NCBI GenBank assembly: GCA_021201905.1
Contig: JAJQEA010000020.1
Location: 1-35,486, forward strand
Direction of reading: 5' to 3'
Length of the DNA: 35,486 bases
Source: Clostridia bacterium
GTDB taxonomy: Bacteria; Bacillota; Clostridia; Lachnospirales; Lachnospiraceae
Numbering within the stretch: position 1 is the first letter of the stretch; the number at the start of each line of letters is the position of its first letter. The notes beneath the pieces were generated by a model. That model was not told the origin of the DNA. It ran no database searches and worked only from the letters and a program-made list of their open reading frames with translations. The position numbers were made by a program, and so were the translations under genes. Shown piece by piece: positions 18,187 through 27,476 of the stretch.

Positions 18187-18837
18187 GTGGTAGATAGTTA
18201 TAAAATTCTGTACAGGGGAGGATCCGGAGAGCTGGTGGAGAAGAAGTCGCGCTTCATAGCGGACCTGCGCCCGGTGGCTTCGGAGGAGGAGGCCCTGGAA
18301 TTTATAGAGGAAATCCGAAAGAAATTCTGGGATGCAAGACATCACTGTTTTGCCTATATAATAGGAGACAGGGGGCAGACCGCCCGGTGCAGCGACGACG
18401 GGGAGCCCTCCCAGACAGCCGGAAAACCCATGATGGATGTGCTGGCAGGGGAGGAGCTCCACGATGTGTGTGCCGTTGTAACCCGGTATTTCGGAGGCAC
18501 CCTGCTGGGTACGGGGGGACTGGTGCGGGCGTATTCCGGCGCCGTCAAGGAAGGGATTAAGAACTGCGTCATCCTGGAGAAAAAGCGGGCCGTCCGTCTG
18601 AACATCACCACGGATTACAACGGGGTAGGTAAGATTCAGTACATTGCGGCCCAGGGAGGGATTGACACCCTGGATACCCGGTATACGGATAAGGCCGTGT
18701 TTACCTTTCTGGTGCCCATAGCGGAGGAGGGCAGATTCACGGCCCAGATTACGGAGGGAACCGCAGGAAGGGCTGCCATAGAGAGAGTGGATGAGGTTTA
18801 CTACGGCCTTGGCGACAGCGGCCTGGTGGTGTTTTAG
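18187..18837 (+). CDS. YigZ/IMPACT (UPF0029) family protein
   Basis: EKKSRFIADLRPVASEEEALEFIEEIRKKFWDARHHCFAYIIGDRGQTARCSDDGEPSQTAGKPMMDVL; GTG start with aaaggag SD. Confidence 0.93.
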   Translation: MVDSYKILYRGGSGELVEKKSRFIADLRPVASEEEALEFIEEIRKKFWDARHHCFAYIIGDRGQTARCSDDGEPSQTAGKPMMDVLAGEELHDVCAVVTRYFGGTLLGTGGLVRAYSGAVKEGIKNCVILEKKRAVRLNITTDYNGVGKIQYIAAQGGIDTLDTRYTDKAVFTFLVPIAEEGRFTAQITEGTAGRAAIERVDEVYYGLGDSGLVVF

Positions 18838-18874
18838 AAAAAACATATTTTGGAAAAACAGGAGGAATGGGATA

Positions 18875-20008
18875 ATGGAGATGGAGACGAACATGAAAAA
18901 ACTGGGATTTGGAACCATGAGGCTTCCCGTGTTAAATCAGGAGGACCCGGCGTCGGTGGATTTGGAGCAGGTCTGCCGGATGGTGGATACATTTATGGAA
19001 AGGGGCTTTACCTATTTTGACACGGCTTACATGTACCACAAATACGAGAGCGAGAGAGCGGTGAAAAAGGCCCTTACAGAGCGCTGGCCCAGGGACCGGT
19101 ATGTTTTGGCGGATAAGCTGCCCCTCAGCCACCTGAAGGAGGAGGCTGACATGGAGCGTTTCTTCCAGGAACAGCTGGAAAAGTGCGGTGTTGCCTATTT
19201 TGATTACTACATGCTCCACAATATGTCCAGGTCATATTATGAGACCGCGGAGCGTCTGGGGGCGTTTGCATTTGTGCGCAGGAAAAAGGAGGAGGGAACG
19301 GCCCGCAGAATCGGATTTTCCTTCCACGCGGATGCCGAGCTTCTGGAGGAGATTCTTAAAAAACACCCGGAGCTGGATTTTGTGCAGCTGCAGTTAAATT
19401 ACATAGACTGGGACAGCCCCAATATCCAGTCCCGCCAGTGCTACGAGGTGTGCCGCAGATACGGGAAGGATGTCATTGTCATGGAGCCGGTCAAGGGCGG
19501 GACCCTGGCTGATGTGCCCCGGGAGGCCAGGAACCTGATGGAGGCCCATGCCCCCGGCATGACGCCTGCGTCCTGGGCGGTCCGCTTTGCCGCCAGCCGT
19601 GAGGGCGTCATTATGGTGCTGTCAGGCATGTCGGATTACAGCCAGCTCCTGGACAACACCGCCTATATGCAGGACTTCGTTCCCCTGACCGGGGAGGAGG
19701 AAGCCATTGTGGCCAGGGCGGCAGAAATCATCCAGTCCGCCACAGCCATCCCCTGCACGTCATGCCAGTACTGTGTGGAGGGATGTCCCAAACAGATTCC
19801 CATACCAAAGTATTTCTCCCTTTACAACCAGTACAGCCTCTTTGGGGAAAAATCCAATTCCAGGGGCTACTACCAGAATTATGGGGGCAGATACGGGAAA
19901 GCCGGGGACTGCATCGGCTGCCGCAGATGCGAGGCCATATGCCCCCAGCACCTGCCTGTGGTGCAGCACATGAGGGAAATAGCAGAGGTGTTTGAGCCGG
20001 CTAATTAG
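18875..20008 (+). CDS. Aldo/keto reductase with C-terminal 4Fe-4S cluster-binding domain
   Basis: LGFGTMRLPV, YFDTAYMYH, VMEPVKGG; CTSCQYCVEGCPKQIPIP and CIGCRRCEAICPQHLPV; SD aggagg before ATG 18875. Confidence 0.92.
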   Translation: MEMETNMKKLGFGTMRLPVLNQEDPASVDLEQVCRMVDTFMERGFTYFDTAYMYHKYESERAVKKALTERWPRDRYVLADKLPLSHLKEEADMERFFQEQLEKCGVAYFDYYMLHNMSRSYYETAERLGAFAFVRRKKEEGTARRIGFSFHADAELLEEILKKHPELDFVQLQLNYIDWDSPNIQSRQCYEVCRRYGKDVIVMEPVKGGTLADVPREARNLMEAHAPGMTPASWAVRFAASREGVIMVLSGMSDYSQLLDNTAYMQDFVPLTGEEEAIVARAAEIIQSATAIPCTSCQYCVEGCPKQIPIPKYFSLYNQYSLFGEKSNSRGYYQNYGGRYGKAGDCIGCRRCEAICPQHLPVVQHMREIAEVFEPAN

Positions 20009-20061
20009 GGTGCCGGGATGGGGAAAAACAGCGGTAATCAGCGGAAATGGTGTAAAATCCC

Positions 20062-20090
20062 TTGCAATCTCAACACACCAATGCTATACT
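20062..20090 (+). promoter_or_regulatory. Predicted housekeeping promoter for typA
   Basis: TTGCAA (20062-20067), 17-bp spacer, TATACT (20085-20090). Confidence 0.6.
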
Positions 20091-20136
20091 ATAAAACCGT
20101 GGCTGTAGACGTATATAATAAGGAAGAGTAATCACT

Positions 20137-21969
20137 ATGAAGATGAAAAGAGAAGATGTAAGAAATATCGCTATCATTGCCCATGTAGACCATGGTAAGA
20201 CCACATTAGTAGACCAGCTGCTGAGGCAGAGCGGCGTGTTCCGCGTGAACCAGGAGGTACAGGAGCGTGTTATGGACTCCAATGACCTGGAGCGTGAGAG
20301 AGGAATCACCATCCTGTCCAAGAACACGGCAGTATTTTATAAAGACACAAAAATCAACATCATCGACACACCAGGACACGCTGATTTCGGCGGCGAGGTG
20401 GAGCGCGTGCTCAAGATGGTGGACGGCGTTGTGCTGGTAGTGGATGCCTATGAGGGCCCCATGCCCCAGACAAAGTTCGTGCTTCAGAAGGCACTGGATC
20501 TGAACCTGTCCGTTATCGTATGCATCAACAAGATTGACAGGCCTGAGGCCAGACCTGGGGATGTCATTGACGAGACGCTGGAGCTGATGATGGACCTGGA
20601 CGCAACAGACGAGCAGCTGGACTGCCCCTTTATCTATGCGTCTGCCAGGGGCGGATTCGCAAAATATAAGATAGAAGATCCGGAAGTGGACATGAGCCCC
20701 CTGTTTGAGACCATCATAAACCATATCCCGGCTCCGGAGGGAGATCCGGACGTGGAGACCCAGGTACTCATAAGCACCATTGACTACAATGAGTTCGTAG
20801 GCCGGATCGGCATCGGACGTGTGGACAACGGCGGACTTAAGGTGAACCAGGAGTGTGTTCTGGTGAATCACCATGAGCCGGATAAGTTTAAGAAAATCAA
20901 GATAGGAAAGCTCTATGAGTTTGACGGACTTAAGAGGGTGGAGGTGCAGGAGGCCGGCATTGGTTCCATTGTTGCCATCTCCGGTATTGCGGATATCCAT
21001 ATCGGCGATACCATCTGTACCCCGAATAATCCGGAGTCCATTCCCTTTCAGAAGATATCCGAGCCCACCATTGCCATGTATTTCATGGTAAATGACAGCC
21101 CTCTGGCAGGCCAGGAGGGTAAATATATCACCTCCCGCCATCTGTGCGACCGTCTGTTTCGGGAGCTGAACACGGATGTAAGCCTGCGGGTGGAGGAGAC
21201 GGATTCCGCGGACTGCTTCAAGGTGTCCGGCCGCGGTGAGCTGCACCTGTCGGTTCTGATTGAAAACATGCGCCGCGAGGGCTTTGAGTTTGCTGTCAGC
21301 AAGGCGGAGGTGCTCTACAAATACGATGAGAGAAACCGCAAGCTGGAGCCTATGGAGCTGGCTTACGTGGATGTGCCTGAGGAATACACAGGCGTGGTCA
21401 TCCAGAAGCTGACCAGCCGCAAGGGCGCCCTTCAGGGCATGAGCCAGGCGGCAGGCGGTTATTCCAGGCTGGAATTCTCCATTCCGTCCAGAGGACTCAT
21501 CGGCTACCGCGGTGACTTTATGACGGATACAAAGGGAAATGGCATCCTGAATACCATTTTCGACGGCTACGCAGAGTACAAGGGCGATTTGTTCTACCGC
21601 CAGACCGGCTCCCTTATTGCCTTTGAGGCAGGCGAGGCCATTACCTACGGTCTTTTTAATGCCCAGGAAAGAGGCACCCTGTTCATAGGACCGGGCGTCA
21701 AGGTGTACTCCGGCATGGTAGTGGGCCAGAGCCCCAAGGCGGAGGACATTGAAATCAATGTCTGCAAGACAAAGAAGCTGACCAACACACGTTCCTCCAG
21801 TGCTGACGAGGCGCTGAAGCTGACACCGCCTAAAATTATGAGCCTGGAGCAGGCCCTGGACTTCATTGACACGGATGAGCTTCTGGAGGTGACTCCGGAG
21901 AGCCTGCGCATCCGCAAGAAGATTCTGGACCCAACCCTGAGAAAAAGGGCTTCTTTCAAGAACAAATAG
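20137..21969 (+). CDS. typA: GTP-binding protein TypA/BipA
   Basis: [69 protein letters not shown]. Confidence 0.97.
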   Translation: MKMKREDVRNIAIIAHVDHGKTTLVDQLLRQSGVFRVNQEVQERVMDSNDLERERGITILSKNTAVFYKDTKINIIDTPGHADFGGEVERVLKMVDGVVLVVDAYEGPMPQTKFVLQKALDLNLSVIVCINKIDRPEARPGDVIDETLELMMDLDATDEQLDCPFIYASARGGFAKYKIEDPEVDMSPLFETIINHIPAPEGDPDVETQVLISTIDYNEFVGRIGIGRVDNGGLKVNQECVLVNHHEPDKFKKIKIGKLYEFDGLKRVEVQEAGIGSIVAISGIADIHIGDTICTPNNPESIPFQKISEPTIAMYFMVNDSPLAGQEGKYITSRHLCDRLFRELNTDVSLRVEETDSADCFKVSGRGELHLSVLIENMRREGFEFAVSKAEVLYKYDERNRKLEPMELAYVDVPEEYTGVVIQKLTSRKGALQGMSQAAGGYSRLEFSIPSRGLIGYRGDFMTDTKGNGILNTIFDGYAEYKGDLFYRQTGSLIAFEAGEAITYGLFNAQERGTLFIGPGVKVYSGMVVGQSPKAEDIEINVCKTKKLTNTRSSSADEALKLTPPKIMSLEQALDFIDTDELLEVTPESLRIRKKILDPTLRKRASFKNK

Positions 21970-21996
21970 ATAAAAATCGACATTTTGTAAGCGAAA

Positions 21997-22042
21997 TGGC
22001 GAATCCTGTCGAACGATTCTGGCGGGATTCGCCTTATTTTTT
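21997..22042 (+). terminator. Intrinsic terminator after typA
   Basis: GGCGAATCC...GGATTCGCC followed by TTATTTTTTG. Confidence 0.75.
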
Positions 22043-22165
22043 GTTCCATTATGGCATTTTCCCTCATAAACTATCAATGTGCCGTACAAAAGCAAGAGAA
22101 TAAAAGGATGAAACAAGTAAAACGGCAGAATGAGAAATATTTTAGAAGCGAAGAGGAGATGTACT

Positions 22166-22795
22166 ATGTCAGAAAAAATGATTGAAAACAACAGGGTAAG
22201 CGTCATCGGAGAAATCGTGTCGGGATTTACCTTCAGCCATGAAGTCTTCGGAGAAGGATTTTATATGGTGGATGTGGCTGTCAACTGGCTCAGCGAGCAG
22301 GCGGACATCATTCCCCTGATGATATCCGAGCGCCTCATAGACGTACATAAAGACTATTCAGGCTGCACCGTGGAATCCATAGGCCAGTTCCGTTCCTACA
22401 ACCGGCATGAGGGAATCAAGAACCGGCTGATGCCGTCCATCTTTGTGAGGGAAATCCATTTCATTGAGGAATTCACGGATTACACCAAGACCAATCAGAT
22501 ATTCCTGGACGGCTATATCTGCAAGCCGCCTATTTACAGAAAAACTCCTCTTGGACGGGAAATCGCAGATATTCTTCTGGCTGTGAACCGTCCCTACGGC
22601 AAATCAGATTACATACCCTGCATCAGCTGGGGACGCAACGCGCGCTTTGCTTCCAGCTTCGAGGTGGGCACCAGGGTGAGGGTTTGGGGCCGCGTGCAGA
22701 GCCGCGAGTACACCAAGAAGCTCAGCGAGACAGAGTGCGAGAAGCGCATCGCATATGAGGTTTCCATCAGCAAGCTGGAATGTGACGAGGCTTGA
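22166..22795 (+). CDS. Single-stranded DNA-binding-like (OB-fold) protein
   Basis: VSVIGEIVSGFTFSHEVFGEGFYMVDVAVNW..NQIFLDGYICKPPIYRKTPLGREIADILLAVNRPYGKSDYIPCISWGRNARFASSFEVGTRVRVWGRVQSREY has SSB-like OB-fold features; SD gaggag. Confidence 0.7.
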   Translation: MSEKMIENNRVSVIGEIVSGFTFSHEVFGEGFYMVDVAVNWLSEQADIIPLMISERLIDVHKDYSGCTVESIGQFRSYNRHEGIKNRLMPSIFVREIHFIEEFTDYTKTNQIFLDGYICKPPIYRKTPLGREIADILLAVNRPYGKSDYIPCISWGRNARFASSFEVGTRVRVWGRVQSREYTKKLSETECEKRIAYEVSISKLECDEA

Positions 22796-22865
22796 ACAGA
22801 AGAGGCTTCAGACGCTGTCATCTGACGATTCCTTTTGAATATCTTTCGGAAAATGTAAGAAATAT

Positions 22866-22894
22866 TTGCAATATTGTCTAAACTGTGCTATTAT
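22866..22894 (+). promoter_or_regulatory. Predicted housekeeping promoter for cob(I)alamin adenosyltransferase gene
   Basis: TTGCAA (22866-22871), 17-bp spacer, TATTAT (22889-22894). Confidence 0.55.
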
Positions 22895-22945
22895 GAGCAA
22901 GTCCAATTGTTCTTAAGAAAAAGCAAGTAAAGCATGAGGTGCAAG

Positions 22946-23443
22946 ATGATGAAAGAGAGCATGATACAGGTTATCTGTGGACCGGGACGCGGTAAGACCA
23001 CCAGTGCCATTGGCAGGGGAATCACCGCGCTGACCAAGGGAAAGTGTGTCTATATGGTACAGTTCCTTAAGGGCGCCCTGGATGCAGATAACATGGAAAT
23101 CATACAGCGTCTGGAACCGGAATTTAAAATTTTCAGATTTGAGAAGACACCTGTTTTCTTTGACCGGCTGACGGAGGAGGAGAAGGCGGAGGCGAGAATC
23201 TGTATCCTGAACGGCCTGAATTTTGCCAGGAAGGTTCTGGTGACAGGGGAGTGTGATGTGCTTATCCTGGATGAGATTCTGGGGATCCTGGACGAGGGAG
23301 TGATATCGGGCGAGGAGCTGTGCGCCATCATAGCCCAGGCCAGGAATGCGCAGATACAGCTGATCCTCACAGGGACCATATATCTGGAGTGCCTGAACGG
23401 CCATGTGGATGAGGTCACAAGGATTCAGACAAGATATGAGTGA
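22946..23443 (+). CDS. CobO/BtuR-family cob(I)yrinic acid a,c-diamide adenosyltransferase
   Basis: Walker A GPGRGKTTSAIGRG; VYMVQFLKG; DVLILDEILGILDEGVISGEEL; LTGTIYLECLNGHVDEVTRI. Confidence 0.85.
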   Translation: MMKESMIQVICGPGRGKTTSAIGRGITALTKGKCVYMVQFLKGALDADNMEIIQRLEPEFKIFRFEKTPVFFDRLTEEEKAEARICILNGLNFARKVLVTGECDVLILDEILGILDEGVISGEELCAIIAQARNAQIQLILTGTIYLECLNGHVDEVTRIQTRYE

Positions 23444-23450
23444 TTTCCTG

Positions 23451-23479
23451 TTGACAGACTGTTGGCAGGGTGATAATAT
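23451..23479 (+). promoter_or_regulatory. Predicted housekeeping promoter for the dapA leader
   Basis: TTGACA (23451-23456), 17-bp spacer, TAATAT (23474-23479). Confidence 0.65.
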
Positions 23480-23496
23480 AATACCAACAATCATAG

Positions 23497-23735
23497 AGTA
23501 GAGGTTGCGTTAATCATGAGTAGATAAGCCGGATGTGGCAGGCACAGACGATGGCTTAGGGAAAGGGAGAAACGCCGAAGAGGAAGCGTTCCTTGTTCAC
23601 GCCCCCTCTGGGCATATGGTTAAGAGCCGTATGACTGTCATCCGGGTGGATGGAGAGCTACCAAAGAACGTGGATTAGACACTGGAATCATACGTATATG
23701 GAAGGGCTGACATTTACCTCAGCTCTTTTTTGTTT
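23497..23735 (+). ncRNA. Lysine riboswitch (L-box) upstream of dapA, with expression-platform terminator
   Basis: tAGAGGTTGCGttaatcatgAGTA...gGGAAAGGGagaaacgCCGAAGaGG pattern typical of L-box aptamers; terminator aGGGCTGacatttacctCAGCTCTTTTTT; next gene is dapA. Confidence 0.8.
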
Positions 23736-23817
23736 CCAAGGAAAGTACGTCCGGGTTTCATTTTCTATGGGGAAAAGCACACTGTGATTGAATCAGGAAA
23801 AAAGGAGAGAATAGAGT

Positions 23818-24702
23818 ATGGCACTTTTTGAAGGAGCAGGTGTAGCACTGGTGACCCCGTTTAAGGAAAACGGTGAAGTGAATTACGAAAAACTGGAGGA
23901 GATCGTAGAAGAGCAGATTGGGGGCGGCACGGACGCCATCATTGCCTGCGGTACCACAGGCGAAGCCTCCACCATGACCCATGAGGAGCATCTGGATGTG
24001 ATTGAGTACATCTGCAGGGTGACAAAGAAACGGATTCCTGTGGTTGCAGGGACCGGCTCAAACTGTACGGAGACAGCCGTCTATCTCTCCGCGGAGGCAG
24101 AGAAGAGAGGGGCGGATGGACTTCTTCTGGTGTCCCCATATTATAACAAGGCTACCCAGAAGGGACTTATGGCTCATTTTACGGCTGTGGCGGACGCAGT
24201 GAAGATTCCCGTTATCCTCTACAATATTCCTGGCAGGACAGGCGTCGCCATCAAGCCTGAGACCATTGCGGCCCTGTGTAAGAATGTGGATAATATTGTG
24301 GGGGTTAAGGAGGCCAGCGGCAACTTCTCAGCCATTGCCACTCTTATGAGCCTGTCTGACGGCAAGGTGGATTTGTACTCAGGAAACGATGACCAGATTG
24401 TGCCCCTTCTCTCCCTGGGAGGCAAGGGCGTTATCTCCGTGCTGTCCAATGTGGCTCCGCGCCAGACCCATGACATCTGCGCTTCCTACTTTGCAGGGGA
24501 TGTAACAACCAGCACCAGCCTCCAGCTAAAGGCCATACCGCTGATTACAGAGCTCTTTAGCGAGGTAAACCCCATTCCTGTCAAGGCTGCCATGAACATG
24601 ATGGGCAAGGGCGTGGGACCGTTACGCATGCCTTTGACGGAGATGGAGCCCCAGAATCAGGAGAAGCTTAAGAAGGCCATGGCAGATTACGGCATCCTGT
24701 AG
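23818..24702 (+). CDS. dapA: 4-hydroxy-tetrahydrodipicolinate synthase
   Basis: GAGVALVTPFKENGEVNYEKLEEIVEEQI, ACGTTGEASTMTHEEH, LVSPYYNKATQKGLMAHF, LYNIPGRTGV. Confidence 0.97.
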   Translation: MALFEGAGVALVTPFKENGEVNYEKLEEIVEEQIGGGTDAIIACGTTGEASTMTHEEHLDVIEYICRVTKKRIPVVAGTGSNCTETAVYLSAEAEKRGADGLLLVSPYYNKATQKGLMAHFTAVADAVKIPVILYNIPGRTGVAIKPETIAALCKNVDNIVGVKEASGNFSAIATLMSLSDGKVDLYSGNDDQIVPLLSLGGKGVISVLSNVAPRQTHDICASYFAGDVTTSTSLQLKAIPLITELFSEVNPIPVKAAMNMMGKGVGPLRMPLTEMEPQNQEKLKKAMADYGIL

Positions 24703-24731
24703 GGAAGGTTTTGGGAAAGGACGGTATACCA

Positions 24732-25490
24732 ATGGTAAAGATGATAATGCACGGCTGCTGCGGGGCCATGGGCCATGTAATCACAGGACTGGCGGCAGAA
24801 GACAAAGAGATACAGATTGTGGCTGGCATCGATGTGCGGGAGGGAACGGATTTGGGATATCCCGTGTTCCCCTCCCTGGACCAGTGCAGCGTGGAGGCGG
24901 ATGTGATTGTGGATTTCGCATCCCCAAAGGCAGTGGACGGGCTTCTGGCCTACAGCTGCAGAGAGCAGGTTCCCGTGGTCCTCTGTACCACAGGGCTCTC
25001 CAAGGAGCAGCTCAGTGCGGTGGAAAAGGCCAGCGAAAAGACGGCTGTCCTGCGCTCCGCCAACATGTCCTTGGGAGTCAACCTGCTGCTCAAGCTGGTG
25101 AGTGACGCGGCCAGGGTACTGGCAGGATCCGGCTTTGACATAGAAATCGTGGAAAAGCACCACAACCAGAAGGTGGATGCGCCCAGTGGCACAGCCCTGG
25201 CCCTGGCGGATTCCATGAACCAGGCCATGGACGGGCAGTACGCCTATACCTGTGACAGAAGCACCAGACGGGAAAAGAGAAATCCCAAGGAAATCGGAAT
25301 CTCCTCCGTCAGAGGCGGTTCCATCGTGGGTGAACACGACGTGATATTTGCGGGCAAGGACGAGGTGGTCACCTTCAGCCACACGGCGTATTCCAAGGCC
25401 ATTTTCGCAAAAGGCGCCCTGGAGGCAGCCAAATTCCTGGCCGGTAAGGAGCCGGGCATGTATTCCATGACGGACGTGGTGGGATTATAA
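24732..25490 (+). CDS. dapB: 4-hydroxy-tetrahydrodipicolinate reductase
   Basis: MIMHGCCGAMGHVI, VVLCTTGLSKEQ, EKHHNQKVDAPSGTALALA, SSVRGGSIVGEHDVIF. Confidence 0.95.
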   Translation: MVKMIMHGCCGAMGHVITGLAAEDKEIQIVAGIDVREGTDLGYPVFPSLDQCSVEADVIVDFASPKAVDGLLAYSCREQVPVVLCTTGLSKEQLSAVEKASEKTAVLRSANMSLGVNLLLKLVSDAARVLAGSGFDIEIVEKHHNQKVDAPSGTALALADSMNQAMDGQYAYTCDRSTRREKRNPKEIGISSVRGGSIVGEHDVIFAGKDEVVTFSHTAYSKAIFAKGALEAAKFLAGKEPGMYSMTDVVGL

Positions 25491-25580
25491 CAATAATTTC
25501 CAGAAAAGGCAGGATGTTCCACCATAATCCATTCTCCTAACGCACATAATATAGGTAGAAAACGAAAGGAGAATGTCATT

Positions 25581-25916
25581 ATGAAAAAAATCAGACCTGC
25601 AATATTTGCAATGCTGCTGCTCATCATGGTTATGTCTGTTACAGCCTGTGGAAGCAATAACTCCAATACACAGTCCTCAACAGGCGCCAGCCAGAATTCA
25701 TCCTCAGCAGCCACATCCACCAGTACCTCATCCCAGGAAACCACAGGGATGGAGACATCTTCCATGGATACGGAAGGGGACGGCGGCATCATTGACGGAA
25801 TTATGAATGACGTGGAGAAGGGCGCACATGACGTTAAGGACGGCGTGGACGATATCACAGGCGAATCCGGCACAGTCAATGAGAGCGGCGCCAACAATAC
25901 AACCGAGTCCAGATAG
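25581..25916 (+). CDS. Small Ser/Thr-rich lipoprotein of unknown function
   Basis: MKKIRPAIFAMLLLIMVMSVTACGSNN lipobox (VTAC), then a low-complexity S/T/Q/N linker; SD aaaggag. Confidence 0.75.
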   Translation: MKKIRPAIFAMLLLIMVMSVTACGSNNSNTQSSTGASQNSSSAATSTSTSSQETTGMETSSMDTEGDGGIIDGIMNDVEKGAHDVKDGVDDITGESGTVNESGANNTTESR

Positions 25917-25999
25917 TAAATTGCTGTCCGGGCCTCAATATAGACCCTTTCTATGCCGGGGACGGCTGGAGAGGGTCTATCTGTGTAAAAACCAGAAGA

Positions 26000-26124
26000 T
26001 GCCTCTTGAAGAGCTTCCTGCAAAGGATTATAATCAGTTCATGGACAAACGGGGAAGGAGATGGATTGGGATACATAATCAGACCTGGGCAGAGGAAGAA
26101 GGGATTGAGAAGGATGCGCCGTAA
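26000..26124 (+). CDS. Possible small ORF (start uncertain)
   Basis: MPLEELPAKDYNQFMDKRGRRWIGIHNQTWAEEEGIEKDAP; 3' end overlaps the start of the next ORF. No strong SD at this ATG. Confidence 0.3.
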
Positions 26125-26443
26125 GGCGGTGAAATCCTGGAAGGAGCGATGTCAGTCTGTCAGGCGCAGGAGACGATGGGTCAGAGGCGCCCTGCTTTTC
26201 ATGGCCGCAGGCACCATGGCCTGGGCGGGAACGGGAAGGGACATTGTCCGCTGGGTCCGGGATCAGATCCCCCATATGGTACGGATTGAGGAGAGCGGTC
26301 CGGCCGGGGAACCAGACCGGGATGTGATGACATCGGTGAAGCGGGGTTTTACCATCCGCCTGGATGAAAGGAAAATCCACATTTTCCAGGTGGAGGAAGG
26401 GTATGAGGGCCGTGAAAGGGCCGGCAATTCAGGGAGTGATTAG
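26114..26443 (+). CDS. Small basic single-TM protein of unknown function (start inferred)
   Basis: MRRKAVKSWKERCQSVRRRRRWVRGALLFMAAGTMAWAGTGRDIVRW.. : positive N-terminus, one hydrophobic segment, soluble C-terminus. Confidence 0.5.
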   Translation: MRRKAVKSWKERCQSVRRRRRWVRGALLFMAAGTMAWAGTGRDIVRWVRDQIPHMVRIEESGPAGEPDRDVMTSVKRGFTIRLDERKIHIFQVEEGYEGRERAGNSGSD

Positions 26444-26486
26444 CGGGGCGGAGGACATTCATTAGGAATTTTAATGATTGCCGCGC

Positions 26487-26515
26487 TTGTATTCAAAGAC
26501 ATTGTGTATTATAAT
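26487..26515 (+). promoter_or_regulatory. Predicted housekeeping promoter for purC
   Basis: TTGTAT (26487-26492), 17-bp spacer, TATAAT (26510-26515). Confidence 0.55.
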
Positions 26516-26603
26516 TTCTTCTGAAATGGTATTCTTTTATAGCGTCAGCTTATAAATCTATATCGCAACCATACGAATATTAGAAAAGGACAGGTGGATA
26601 CCC

Positions 26604-27312
26604 ATGGAAAAGAAAGAGATGCTCTACGAAGGAAAGGCTAAGAAGGTTTACACAACGGAGGACCCGGATGTGTTAATCGTGTCCTACAAGGATGATGCAA
26701 CCGCATTCAATGGTCTGAAAAAAGGGAACCATTGTTGGAAAGGGCGCCATCAACAACCGTATGACCAACTTCATTTTCAAGAAGCTGGAGGAGAAGGGTG
26801 TGCCTACCCACCTGGTAGAAGAATTAAATGACAGGGAAACCGCTGTGAAGAAAGTGGAGATTGTACCCCTGGAGGTAATCATCCGCAATTTCTCCGCAGG
26901 CAGCTTTGCCAAGAAGATGGGAATGGAGGAAGGCATCAAGTTCAAATGCCCGACCCTGGAATTCAGCTATAAGAACGACGACCTGGGCGACCCGTTTATC
27001 AACAGCTATTACGCACTGGCGCTGGGACTTGCCACCCAGGAGGAGATCGACCATATCACGGAGTATGCGTTTAAGGTAAACGAAGTGCTTCAGGAATATT
27101 TTGACGGACTGAACATCGACCTGATTGATTTCAAGATTGAGTTCGGCCGTTATCACGGCACGGTTATCCTGGCTGATGAGATTTCTCCTGATACATGCCG
27201 TCTCTGGGATAAGGATACCCATGAGAAGCTGGATAAGGACAGATTCAGAAGAGATCTGGGCAATGTAGAGGATGCATACGAAGAAGTATTCCGTAGACTG
27301 GGCATCCAGTAA
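26604..27312 (+). pseudogene. purC: Phosphoribosylaminoimidazole-succinocarboxamide synthase, split by a +1 frameshift near 26718-26727 (likely a consensus error)
   Basis: [41 protein letters not shown] then [65 protein letters not shown] in the next frame. Deleting one G from aaaaaaGGGaacc restores a full SAICAR synthetase. Confidence 0.9.
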
Positions 27313-27350
27313 GCAGGACCAGAAGGTTTGACGCGGACCAATTAAGATAC

Positions 27351-27377
27351 AACGCCTGGGCATGATTACCCGGGCGT
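27351..27377 (+). terminator. Intrinsic terminator after purC
   Basis: AACGCCTGGG-catgatta-CCCGGGCGTT followed by cccttcttt; U-tract imperfect. Confidence 0.5.
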
Positions 27378-27476
27378 TCCCTTCTTTAGAGAAGGGAAAA
27401 TGGAATCAGTGCCGTATTGCTATGGTGCAGCGCGGTATGAAACTGGCAGCCTGACACACAGAAAGGACATGACTTC

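Noticed and set aside
18106-18918. 270-aa minus-strand ORF opposite the YigZ-family gene
   Set aside because: Shadow ORF; the plus strand encodes a clear UPF0029/IMPACT protein with GTG start and SD.
20206-22206. 666-aa minus-strand ORF opposite typA
   Set aside because: Lies antisense to an unmistakable TypA; the translation has no family-like motifs. Long antisense ORFs are common in GC-rich coding regions.
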